Below, one piece after another: positions 1 through 7,098 of a stretch of 64,000 bases of DNA. This DNA is from UBA5796 sp040752455 (lineage in GTDB: Bacteria; Chloroflexota; Anaerolineae; Anaerolineales; Villigracilaceae). Location of the stretch: contig JBMOMN010000023.1 of the NCBI GenBank assembly GCA_049324115.1, positions 28,136 to 92,135 on the forward strand. Reading direction: 5' to 3'. Made by a program: the position numbers and the translations under genes. Numbering within the stretch: the first letter of the stretch is position 1; each line of letters opens with the position of its first letter. A model generated the notes under the pieces. The model saw only the letters and a list, made by a program, of their open reading frames with translations. It ran no database searches and had not been told where the DNA came from.

Positions 1-888
1 ATCATCAAGCAGTGGCTCAAATCGAAGCGCGGCGGCGAGAAAGTGGAAATCTTCGTTCCCATCGAAGGCCAGCCGCAGGAACTGGTCCAGATGGCCGCCG
101 AGAATGCCACCGAAACCCTTTCGGCGCTCAAGGCCCAGTGGGAAGCCGACACCCACAAGCAGGAGACGGCCCTGTCCGAGTTGCAGGAGGCGTTGAAACT
201 GCCCGGCCCGCCCAACCGGATCGAGTGCTACGACATCTCCAACACGCAAGGCACGGCCATCGTCGGCTCTATGGTCGTGTTCACCCAGGGCGTGCCGGAT
301 AAAAAACTCTACCGGCGTTTCAACGTCGAATCGGTGGTCGGCGCGCCGGACGACTTCGCCAGCATGGAAGAAGTACTGACCCGGCGCTTCAAACGCTGGC
401 AATCGGCCCAGGGCGCGGCAGCCGGCCCCGGGTCCAAGCTGGACGAGTCGTTTGGATTCCTCCCGGACCTGGTCATCATAGACGGCGGCAAGGGACAGTT
501 GGGCCGGGCCGTCAAAGTCCTCGAAACTGCCGGCTTGCAGGATAAAGTCCCGGTGGTGGGGTTGGCCAAACAGGAGGAAGAAATCTTCTTCCCGCACAAT
601 CCCAAACCGCTGATGCTGGCGCGCCACTCGCAGGGGCTGTACCTCGTCCAGCGCATCCGGGACGAGGCCCACCGTTTCGCCATCACCGCCCACCGCAACC
701 GGCGCTCGAAGCTGGGCCTGGCCTCGCAACTGGACGGCATCCCCGGCATCGGCCCGGCCCGGCGGAAAGCCCTCTTGAAACATTTTGGTTCGGTTGATAA
801 GATTAGAGAGGCAACGGTCGAAGAGTTGGCTGCCGTGGAAGGTGTAACGGCTGCTGTTGCCGAGAGTGTGAAAGCACACCTGGAATAG
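1..888 (+). CDS. uvrC: Excinuclease ABC subunit C, C-terminal part (5' end outside window)
   Basis: This is the 3' part of the nucleotide excision repair nuclease that incises DNA on both sides of a lesion together with UvrA and UvrB. The reading frame is open from the first base of the window. The RNase H-like C-terminal nuclease domain is visible, with the motifs ECYDISNTQGT and DLVIIDGGKGQL, the latter carrying a catalytic-type Asp. The tail ends in a tandem helix-hairpin-helix DNA-binding region (LDGIPGIGPARRKALLKHFG, then VEGVTAAVAE). The N-terminal GIY-YIG domain would lie upstream. The gene ends 8 bases before the next start. The family assignment is secure. Confidence 0.97.
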   Translation: MIKQWLKSKRGGEKVEIFVPIEGQPQELVQMAAENATETLSALKAQWEADTHKQETALSELQEALKLPGPPNRIECYDISNTQGTAIVGSMVVFTQGVPDKKLYRRFNVESVVGAPDDFASMEEVLTRRFKRWQSAQGAAAGPGSKLDESFGFLPDLVIIDGGKGQLGRAVKVLETAGLQDKVPVVGLAKQEEEIFFPHNPKPLMLARHSQGLYLVQRIRDEAHRFAITAHRNRRSKLGLASQLDGIPGIGPARRKALLKHFGSVDKIREATVEELAAVEGVTAAVAESVKAHLE

Positions 889-896
889 GAATAAGT

Positions 897-1211
897 ATGA
901 GCGCAGAAATGGTAGTCATTCCAAAATCCACACATAATGTCTTGCGCCGTTTGACTGGGGAGTCGCGCCCGGACATTGCCCTGTCTATGGCTCTGAAAAG
1001 CCTAATTCACTTGCGGATCGAGGCCGTTCAAGCGAATTTGGCAGCCTACGAGAAAAAATATGGCATGGATTTCCCGGCTTTCGAGAAAGCCTGGCAAGAC
1101 GGAAAAATAGAAGATCCCTATTCTTACCCCGTCGAAATGGATTATATGGAATGGGAAGCGGCTGTCTCTGACCTGGAAGAATTACAGGATATCCTGAAAT
1201 GGCAGGCATGA
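897..1211 (+). CDS. Small protein, probable antitoxin of the TumE-like pair
   Basis: This 104-residue protein has no recognised catalytic motif. Its length, its predicted mostly helical character and an acidic C-terminal half (for example SDLEELQDILKW) resemble antitoxins. It overlaps the next gene by 13 bases, an arrangement typical of toxin-antitoxin operons. The start follows a purine-rich stretch ending 5-6 bases before the ATG. The function is inferred from context only. It could simply be a small orphan protein co-transcribed with uvrC. Confidence 0.55.
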   Translation: MSAEMVVIPKSTHNVLRRLTGESRPDIALSMALKSLIHLRIEAVQANLAAYEKKYGMDFPAFEKAWQDGKIEDPYSYPVEMDYMEWEAAVSDLEELQDILKWQA

Positions 1212-1534
1212 CCCTGGATGAGTTCGAACACCGGGTTATAGCGGCCTGTTCGAATTCTTCCGCTGTTCAAAGCATTGCTTTGAACACGACCAGCGAGACG
1301 ACGATCCGTTTTCGGATCGTTCTGGTGGACAACTCTTTCATTGACGTATTTTTCAATGAGAAGTTGGGCAAGGCGTCTTATGCGGTGATAAAAAATGGGA
1401 GCCGGATTTTTGGCGCAGACAATACAGGTGGTTGGCACTGGCATCCGCGTGAAGACCCGTCGGATCACGTCCCTGCCGGGAGCGCAATCACCTTCGAGGA
1501 GTTCCTCGAAAAGGTCGAAAAAGGCCTGGAATGA
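1199..1534 (+). CDS. TumE/DUF6516-like probable toxin
   Basis: This 111-residue protein has the look of the TumE (DUF6516) toxin family: a beta-rich core around FRIVLVDNSFIDVFFNE, then GADNTGGWHWHPRED with a cluster of His and Trp, then FEEFLEKVEKGLE. It overlaps the putative antitoxin by 13 bases at its start, and its stop overlaps the start of the response regulator (ATGA). GC content looks lower than in the surrounding genes, consistent with an acquired module. The family assignment is from memory of the motif pattern, so confidence is moderate. Confidence 0.55.
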   Translation: MAGMTLDEFEHRVIAACSNSSAVQSIALNTTSETTIRFRIVLVDNSFIDVFFNEKLGKASYAVIKNGSRIFGADNTGGWHWHPREDPSDHVPAGSAITFEEFLEKVEKGLE

Positions 1535-1911
1535 AGAAAATCTGGATCGTGGACGATGACGAAGAAATGGCGCAGGCCATCAGCCTGATGTTGAGGCTGC
1601 TCGACTGCGACACGCGCCATTTCCTCAACGCCCGCTCCACGGCCCAGACCCTGCTGGCCGGCCACTGCCCCGACCTGCTCATCCTCGACATCAACATGCC
1701 CGAAGTGACCGGGATTGACCTGCTCGAATTCCTGCGCCGCCGCAAGGAGTGGAAGCACCTGCCGATCATTATGCTTTCCTCCGAAGCCGCCGACGTGCAG
1801 GTGGACGAGGCCCTCTCCAAAGGCGCCGACGGCTACGTCTTCAAACCGGTCACGATAGACGAGATCGAATCTGCGATGCAGAAGGCTTTCGACAAACATC
1901 CAGTAAAATAA
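1531..1911 (+). CDS. Single-domain response regulator (CheY-like receiver)
   Basis: This 126-residue stand-alone receiver domain has the acidic pocket DDDEE near residues 8-12, the phospho-acceptor Asp in LLILDINMPEVTG, the conserved hydroxyl residue in IIMLSSEA, and the switch Lys in YVFKPVTIDE. There is no output domain, so it must act by protein-protein contact, as CheY or Spo0F do. No histidine kinase is adjacent. The ATG overlaps the stop of the TumE-like gene by four bases, so translation is probably coupled. Confidence 0.93.
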   Translation: MKKIWIVDDDEEMAQAISLMLRLLDCDTRHFLNARSTAQTLLAGHCPDLLILDINMPEVTGIDLLEFLRRRKEWKHLPIIMLSSEAADVQVDEALSKGADGYVFKPVTIDEIESAMQKAFDKHPVK

Positions 1912-1946
1912 CCGCCCGCGGGCGGAAATCCAGAGGTCCTTCCAGA

Positions 1947-2093
1947 ATGGCAAGCAAAAGCAAAAATACCAAAAAATCCCAGGGATTGACCCGCCAGCAG
2001 CGCCAGGCGCGCGCCTTGAGCTACATATTCCTGGGCATCTCGGTGATATTGATCCTGTCCATGATCCTCTCATCGGTCGTCAATTCTTTTTGA
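1947..2093 (+). CDS. 48-residue single-span membrane protein
   Basis: The protein begins with a strongly basic stretch (MASKSKNTKKSQ, then RQQRQAR) followed by one hydrophobic helix of about 20 residues (SYIFLGISVILILSMILSSV). It is preceded by GAGGTCCTT, a usable ribosome binding site. Small basic-plus-transmembrane proteins of this kind are common in this phylum. No function can be assigned. The topology predicted by the positive-inside rule puts the N-terminus in the cytoplasm. Confidence 0.6.
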   Translation: MASKSKNTKKSQGLTRQQRQARALSYIFLGISVILILSMILSSVVNSF

Positions 2094-2136
2094 AACCGCC
2101 GGTAACATCCTTCCCGAAAGCAGGTTTCCCGATACA

Positions 2137-2160
2137 CTACCCGGAACTTCCGCCGGGTAG
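2137..2160 (+). other. Hairpin between the small membrane protein and the sulfatase-like gene
   Basis: CTACCCGG and CCGGGTAG form an 8-bp perfect stem with an 8-base loop. There is no clear U-tract after it, so it is at best a weak terminator or an mRNA end structure. Confidence 0.3.
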
Positions 2161-2184
2161 TTACGCATTCCAGGCAGCAGCCTT

Positions 2185-3687
2185 GTGAAACATCCAATCT
2201 GGCAAAGCGCAATAACCGGCTCGAAGTATGCGTTCGTCGTCCTGCTGGCCGTATCCCCGGTGCTGGCGCTCGGCGCAGCCAACGTCCGCGAAGCCTCGCT
2301 GGATGTGCAGGCGCGCCCGCTGATCGCCGCAGTCCTGGCGTCGTTCGGCCTGTGGGGCCTGTGTATCCTGCTCTTCAAAGACCGGGGACGGGCTGCTATC
2401 TTTTCGTCGCTGTTCGTCTTCCTGTTCCTGAGCTACGGCCATTTCTACACTGCGATTGGGGAGCGGATCCCGTTTAGCAACTGGATTCTGTGGATCGCCA
2501 TCCTTCTGGTCCCCTACCTGGTCCAGCGCCTCGGACGCGGGGGCGGGTCCCGTCAAAAGAACATCTTCAGCGCCCTCAACGTGATCGGGATCGCCCTGGT
2601 CGCCCAGGCGGTGTACGGAACCATCGCCTACCCCCTTGCGCTCCGCAATGCCACCCCGGTCAGCGCGCTCGACTTCACTCCCGGCATCCAGGCCAAACCC
2701 GACGTTTACTACATCATCGTCGATTCCTACACCCGCGCAGATACCTTGAAGAAGCTGGGATTCAACAACGCCGCCTTCATCAAGGAATTGAAGCGTCGCG
2801 GCTTTTATGTAGGAACATGCAGCACCAGCAACTACCTGTTCACCACCCTTTCGTTGGCTTCGTCCCTGAATATGGATTACCTGTGGAACGTCTTTCCTGA
2901 AAAAGGCAACAATGATGCCGACTCGACTCCCATTTACAAAACCCTGAAAGAGAACCGTGTCCGCAGCATTTTCGAGGGGATGGGGTACCAGACAGTCGCC
3001 TTCGAGACCGGCTACGCCTGGACCGAATGGCGCGACGCCGACCTGTTCCTGCAACCGGGGTACAACCGGCTCACCTTCCCGCATTTGCAGCCGTTCGAGC
3101 AGTTGCTCCTGTCCGGGACTGCTGCCTGGCCCCTCCTGAGCACCGATCAACAGCAAAGGTACAGGTTCAGTTCGTACCACCCGCATTTTGACCGCGTCCA
3201 CTACGTGTTCGATTCTCTCGCCGGTCTTCCTGAAACTGCCGGCCCGAAATTCGTATTCGCCCACATCCTGCTGCCCCACCCGCCATACGTCTTCAACGCG
3301 GATGGCTCGATGCGGGAACCGGGACGCTATGTTGGGAAAAAGCCCTACGCCGAGAATGTGCGGGCCACCAACACCTTACTTTTGGACACCCTGGATGAAA
3401 TCCTGGAAAACTCGCCCGCGCCGCCCATCATCATCATCCAGGGAGACCATGGCCGCTGGGGATCGAAAAGCGCGGATAAGTTCACCATCCTCAACGCCTA
3501 CTTCCTGCCGGATGATGGTCAACAGGTCCTGTACCCTCGGATTTCGCCGGTAAACACGTTTCGGGTCATTTTCAATACCTACTTTGGCGCCGATTTTCCA
3601 ATTCTGGATGATCTTCAAATCATCACGGACATCGGCCGCCCATACAAAAACCACCCGGCTCCCCACATCCCCTCGCCTTGTGATTAA
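2185..3687 (+). CDS. Membrane-anchored sulfatase/alkaline phosphatase-superfamily protein
   Basis: This 500-residue protein has about four hydrophobic segments in residues 15-150, then an extracytoplasmic alkaline phosphatase-like domain. The domain opens with KPDVYYIIVDSYTRADTLKK, where the Asp after IIV is the usual first metal ligand. It closes with HILLPHPPYVF and IIIQGDHGRWG, the DH metal-binding motif near the end of the fold. The architecture resembles phosphoglycerol/phosphoethanolamine transferases and LTA synthase-like enzymes, but the substrate cannot be told. The start is GTG at 2185. Neighbours do not indicate a pathway. Confidence 0.75.
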   Translation: MKHPIWQSAITGSKYAFVVLLAVSPVLALGAANVREASLDVQARPLIAAVLASFGLWGLCILLFKDRGRAAIFSSLFVFLFLSYGHFYTAIGERIPFSNWILWIAILLVPYLVQRLGRGGGSRQKNIFSALNVIGIALVAQAVYGTIAYPLALRNATPVSALDFTPGIQAKPDVYYIIVDSYTRADTLKKLGFNNAAFIKELKRRGFYVGTCSTSNYLFTTLSLASSLNMDYLWNVFPEKGNNDADSTPIYKTLKENRVRSIFEGMGYQTVAFETGYAWTEWRDADLFLQPGYNRLTFPHLQPFEQLLLSGTAAWPLLSTDQQQRYRFSSYHPHFDRVHYVFDSLAGLPETAGPKFVFAHILLPHPPYVFNADGSMREPGRYVGKKPYAENVRATNTLLLDTLDEILENSPAPPIIIIQGDHGRWGSKSADKFTILNAYFLPDDGQQVLYPRISPVNTFRVIFNTYFGADFPILDDLQIITDIGRPYKNHPAPHIPSPCD

Positions 3688-3707
3688 GTTAATCGGAATG
3701 GTATAAT
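3678..3707 (+). promoter_or_regulatory. Candidate sigma-70 promoter for prfA
   Basis: TTGTGA at 3678-3683 and a perfect TATAAT at 3702-3707 are separated by 18 bases. The site overlaps the end of the upstream gene and lies about 80 bases before prfA. Confidence 0.55.
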
Positions 3708-3785
3708 CCCGCCGCGCGGCGCAAGAAGCCGCGCTTTACTACGATTACTCCCATTGCGGCCCGCCGCAGTGAACGAAGGAAAATT

Positions 3786-4865
3786 ATGCTCGACAAACTT
3801 GCTGGAATCGAAGCGCGATACGACGAGATCAACCGCCTGCTGATGGACGTGGGGAACGATTACCAGGCCGCAGCCGAACTTGGCCGGGAACGCGCCGAAC
3901 TCGAAGAGATCGTGGACAAATCCCGCCAATACCGCCGCCTGCTCGAACGCCTGGACGAAGCCCGAGACCTCCTCAACAACGAATCAGACGACGACCTGCG
4001 CGCCCTGGCCGAGGCCGAGATCGCGGAGGTGGAGCCGCAGATCGAGCCGATGGAAGCCGCGCTCAAATCCCTGCTGGTGCCCAAAGACCCGCGTGACGAG
4101 AAGAACGTCATCATGGAGATCAGGGCCGGCACCGGCGGCGACGAAGCCGCCATCTTCGCCGGCGACCTGTTCCGCATGTACACCCGTTACGCCGAAAACC
4201 AGGGCTGGAAGACCGAGATCATGTCCGAGAATGAGATCGGCGTGGGCGGTTACAAGGAGGTCATCTTCCTGCTCAAGGGCCGGGGGGCGTACTCCCGGCT
4301 GAAGTACGAATCGGGCGTCCACCGCGTCCAGCGCGTGCCGGTCACCGAGGCGCAGGGACGCATCCACACCTCCACTGCCACGGTCGCGGTGCTGGCCGAA
4401 GTCGAGGAAGTGGACGTCGAGATCCCCGACTCCGACATCCGCATAGACGTGTTCAAATCCGCCGGGGCGGGCGGGCAGAACGTCCAGAAGAACGCCACCG
4501 CCATCCGCATCACCCACTTCCCGACCGGGATCGTCGTCGCCTGCCAGGATGAACGTTCGCAACTGCAAAACAAGCTGCGGGCCATGTCCATTTTGCGGGC
4601 CAAGCTGTACGAGATCGAGGAAGAAAAACGCCGTTCCGAGCGCGAGCAGGACCGCCGCTCCCAGGTCGGCACGGGCGAACGTTCCGAGAAGATCCGCACT
4701 TACAATTACCCGCAAAACCGAGTCACCGACCACCGCATCAATCACTCGGTCTTCAACCTGCCGGCCGTGATGGCCGGCGGCATCGAGGAGTTCATCGAAG
4801 AACTCTCGCAACGCGACGAAGCCGAGCGCCTGGCCAGCAGCGGGTTCGACGACGAAGAAGAATGA
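3786..4865 (+). CDS. prfA: Peptide chain release factor 1
   Basis: Release factor 1 recognises UAA and UAG and triggers peptidyl-tRNA hydrolysis on the ribosome. The 359-residue protein has the usual length. It carries the catalytic GGQ in KSAGAGGQNVQKNATA and a PxT-type stop-codon-reading tripeptide (PVT in RVPVTEAQGRIHTS), which separates it from RF2 (SPF). A strong hairpin terminator follows the stop. The methyltransferase that modifies the GGQ glutamine, prmC, lies about 1.3 kb downstream with agmatinase between them. Confidence 0.98.
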   Translation: MLDKLAGIEARYDEINRLLMDVGNDYQAAAELGRERAELEEIVDKSRQYRRLLERLDEARDLLNNESDDDLRALAEAEIAEVEPQIEPMEAALKSLLVPKDPRDEKNVIMEIRAGTGGDEAAIFAGDLFRMYTRYAENQGWKTEIMSENEIGVGGYKEVIFLLKGRGAYSRLKYESGVHRVQRVPVTEAQGRIHTSTATVAVLAEVEEVDVEIPDSDIRIDVFKSAGAGGQNVQKNATAIRITHFPTGIVVACQDERSQLQNKLRAMSILRAKLYEIEEEKRRSEREQDRRSQVGTGERSEKIRTYNYPQNRVTDHRINHSVFNLPAVMAGGIEEFIEELSQRDEAERLASSGFDDEEE

Positions 4866-4872
4866 CCGATGA

Positions 4873-4900
4873 GGGCACGGACTACCGTGCCCTTTTGTTT
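4873..4900 (+). terminator. Intrinsic terminator of prfA
   Basis: GGGCACGG and CCGTGCCC form an 8-bp perfect stem around a 4-base loop, followed by TTTTGTTT. It starts 7 bases after the prfA stop. Confidence 0.9.
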
Positions 4901-5231
4901 GAAAATATAGATCTCCCGTTTTCAAAGCGAAACGGAAAACCTTTGCCGCTAATTGCGCGAATTGTGTACTGGTCAGGTGTATGTCAGACAAGATCCTTCA
5001 CCATGGAGACACGAAGGCACGAAGTTTTTCCCTTGTTTTCTCAGTGTCTCAGTGGCTCCGTGGTTCAAAGGTTGTCCAACATGCTTTTGACGAACACACA
5101 ATCTTCGCGAATTCTTCGGAAGATTAGCGGATTCTTTTCTCTGCTGGTTAAGAGCGCCCCATCGGTTTGGCGCGCCAACAAAATATTCGCATCATTCGCC
5201 AATTCGCATAATTCGCGTTGAAAGAAATTCG
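4901..5231. repeat. Non-coding spacer with ACGAAGG/CTCAGTG quasi-repeats
   Basis: The stretch around 4998-5085 carries words such as ACACGAAGGCACGAAG followed by the opposite-strand type CTCAGTGTCTCAGTGG. The stretch around 5105-5222 carries GCGAATT/ATTCGC words. An open frame across it has no protein-like composition and begins in front of a terminator, so I treat the region as non-coding. It resembles the other inverted word arrays in this window, here without a gene inside. Confidence 0.6.
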
Positions 5232-6176
5232 ATGAACCCAAACCCCGCCTTCGGGGCCGACTTGCAGCCCTTCATGGGCATTCCCAGCTTCATGCGCCTG
5301 CCCGCCACGCGGGAGCTGGACGGCGTGGACGCCGCCATCCTGGGCGTGCCGTTCGACAGCGGCACCTCCTACCGCAGCGGGACGCGCTTCGGGCCGCGCA
5401 AGATCCGCGAGGCCTCGCTCCAGCTTTGGGGACACAATCCCGCGTTGGGAGTCACCCCCGCCGAAACGCTCAAGATCGTGGATTTCGGCGACGTGTCGGT
5501 CATCCCCACATCCATCGAACACACCATGAGCGCCATCCGCGAGACCGCAGACGGGATCCTCGCCAGCGGCGCGGCCCTCATCTCCCTCGGCGGCGACCAC
5601 TCCGTCACCCTGCCTCTGTTGCGCGCCCATGCCGCGAAATACGGCCCGCTCTCCCTCGTCCACGTGGACGCCCACATAGACACCTGGGAAGCCGAATTCG
5701 AGGCTGTGCCGTACAGCCACGGGACGCCCTTCCGCCACGCCTTGCTGGAGGGGCTAATCCGGCCCGGGGAATACGCACAGGTCGGCATCCGCGGCCCGGT
5801 CAGCGCCGCGAACGACTACGAAGACGCGGCAAAACTCGGGGCGCGCACGATCACCATCCACGAGGTCTTCGAGAAAGGCATCCCGGCCGTCCTGGAGGAG
5901 ATCCACCGGCGGATGACCGGGCCGGTCTACCTGAGCCTCGACATTGACTCAGCCGACCCGGCCTGCGCCCCCGGCACCGGCACACCTGAAGTCGGCGGGC
6001 TGACCAGTTACCAGCTCCTGCAACTGGTGCGCGGCCTGCGCGGGCTGGACCTGGCCGGCTTCGACCTGGTGGAGGTCTCGCCGCCCTACGACCACAGCGA
6101 CATCACCGCCGTCCTGGCCGCCAACCTGGTCTTCGAAGTCCTGTCGCTGCTGGCGCTCAAGAAAACGGGGAAGTAG
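5232..6176 (+). CDS. speB: Agmatinase / ureohydrolase family protein
   Basis: This 314-residue member of the arginase fold hydrolyses a guanidino compound to urea plus an amine. The manganese-binding motifs are intact: SLGGDHSVTLPL, VHVDAHIDTW (Asp and His ligands), and SLDIDSADPACAPGTGTPE. The sequence is closest in style to agmatinases (agmatine to putrescine), though guanidinobutyrase activity cannot be excluded. It abuts prmC directly: the stop TAG is followed immediately by the prmC ATG, so the two are probably co-transcribed. Confidence 0.88.
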   Translation: MNPNPAFGADLQPFMGIPSFMRLPATRELDGVDAAILGVPFDSGTSYRSGTRFGPRKIREASLQLWGHNPALGVTPAETLKIVDFGDVSVIPTSIEHTMSAIRETADGILASGAALISLGGDHSVTLPLLRAHAAKYGPLSLVHVDAHIDTWEAEFEAVPYSHGTPFRHALLEGLIRPGEYAQVGIRGPVSAANDYEDAAKLGARTITIHEVFEKGIPAVLEEIHRRMTGPVYLSLDIDSADPACAPGTGTPEVGGLTSYQLLQLVRGLRGLDLAGFDLVEVSPPYDHSDITAVLAANLVFEVLSLLALKKTGK

Positions 6177-7070
6177 ATGAGTCCCGGCATTGGCAGCCTG
6201 CTCTCGGGGATCGCCGCCCGCCTCCAGGGCGAGACGGCCGCCCTCGACGCCCAGGTGCTGCTGGCCCACATCCTGGAGCGGCCGCGCAGCTGGATCGCGG
6301 CCCACCCCGAGATCGAACCCGAACCGGTGCAACTGGCCGCGCTGCAAGACGCGCTGCACCGGCTGGAAAAAGGGACTCCCCTGCCCTACGTGCTGGGACA
6401 TTGGGAATTCTTTGGCCTCGACCTCCGCGTGACCCCCGCGGTACTCATCCCGCGACCGGAAACCGAATTGCTGGTCGAAAGGGCCTTATCCTGGCTGACG
6501 GCCCACCCGTCCCGCCGCCGGATGGTGGACGTGGGCACCGGCTCCGGCTGCATCGCCGTGACCCTGGCGAAACGCGTCCCCGATTTGCAGGCGCTGGCGA
6601 CCGACATTTCCGGCGAGGCCCTCGATATAGCCCGCCAAAACGCAGAAAGGCACGGCGTAACGGAGCGCATCACCTTCGTCCAGGCAGATTTATTGGACAT
6701 ACCTTCCGACCTCAGGCCTCCAGCCTTCGACCTGCTGGCCGCCAACCTGCCCTACATCCCCACCCGCACCCTGCACGGACTGGCCGTCTTCAACCGCGAA
6801 CCCTCCGTTGCGCTGGACGGGGGCGCGGACGGCCTCAGCCTGGTCCAACGCCTGCTCGAGGCCGCGCCAGGCCAAATGTCCCGCCCCGCCCTGGCCCTGC
6901 TGGAGATTGAAGCCTCCCAGGGGGAGAGCGTCCGGGCGTTGGCGGCGCAAGCCCTCCCGGGGTCAGACATCCAAATCCACCAAGACCTGGCCGGACACGA
7001 CCGGCTGTTGGAAATCCGCATCCAGGCGAAGGGGCTGCCCAAGCGAATTTCGCGAAGCGTCAATTATTAG
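6177..7070 (+). CDS. prmC: Release factor glutamine methyltransferase
   Basis: PrmC (HemK) methylates the glutamine of the GGQ motif of release factors using S-adenosylmethionine. The 297-residue protein has an N-terminal helical domain and a Rossmann methyltransferase domain with motif I MVDVGTGSGCIAVTLA. The substrate-glutamine motif is read here as ANLPYIP, where most family members have NPPY. RPETELLVE precedes motif I, as is typical. Its substrate, RF1, is encoded nearby. The NLPY variant is conservative and does not by itself suggest loss of function. Confidence 0.95.
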   Translation: MSPGIGSLLSGIAARLQGETAALDAQVLLAHILERPRSWIAAHPEIEPEPVQLAALQDALHRLEKGTPLPYVLGHWEFFGLDLRVTPAVLIPRPETELLVERALSWLTAHPSRRRMVDVGTGSGCIAVTLAKRVPDLQALATDISGEALDIARQNAERHGVTERITFVQADLLDIPSDLRPPAFDLLAANLPYIPTRTLHGLAVFNREPSVALDGGADGLSLVQRLLEAAPGQMSRPALALLEIEASQGESVRALAAQALPGSDIQIHQDLAGHDRLLEIRIQAKGLPKRISRSVNY

Positions 7071-7098
7071 TAAACACGCTTTGTAGTATGATGGGAAT

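Noticed and set aside
4862..5221. Open frame of 119 codons after prfA
   Set aside because: It starts in front of the prfA terminator, runs through repeat-rich spacer, and has no protein-like composition.
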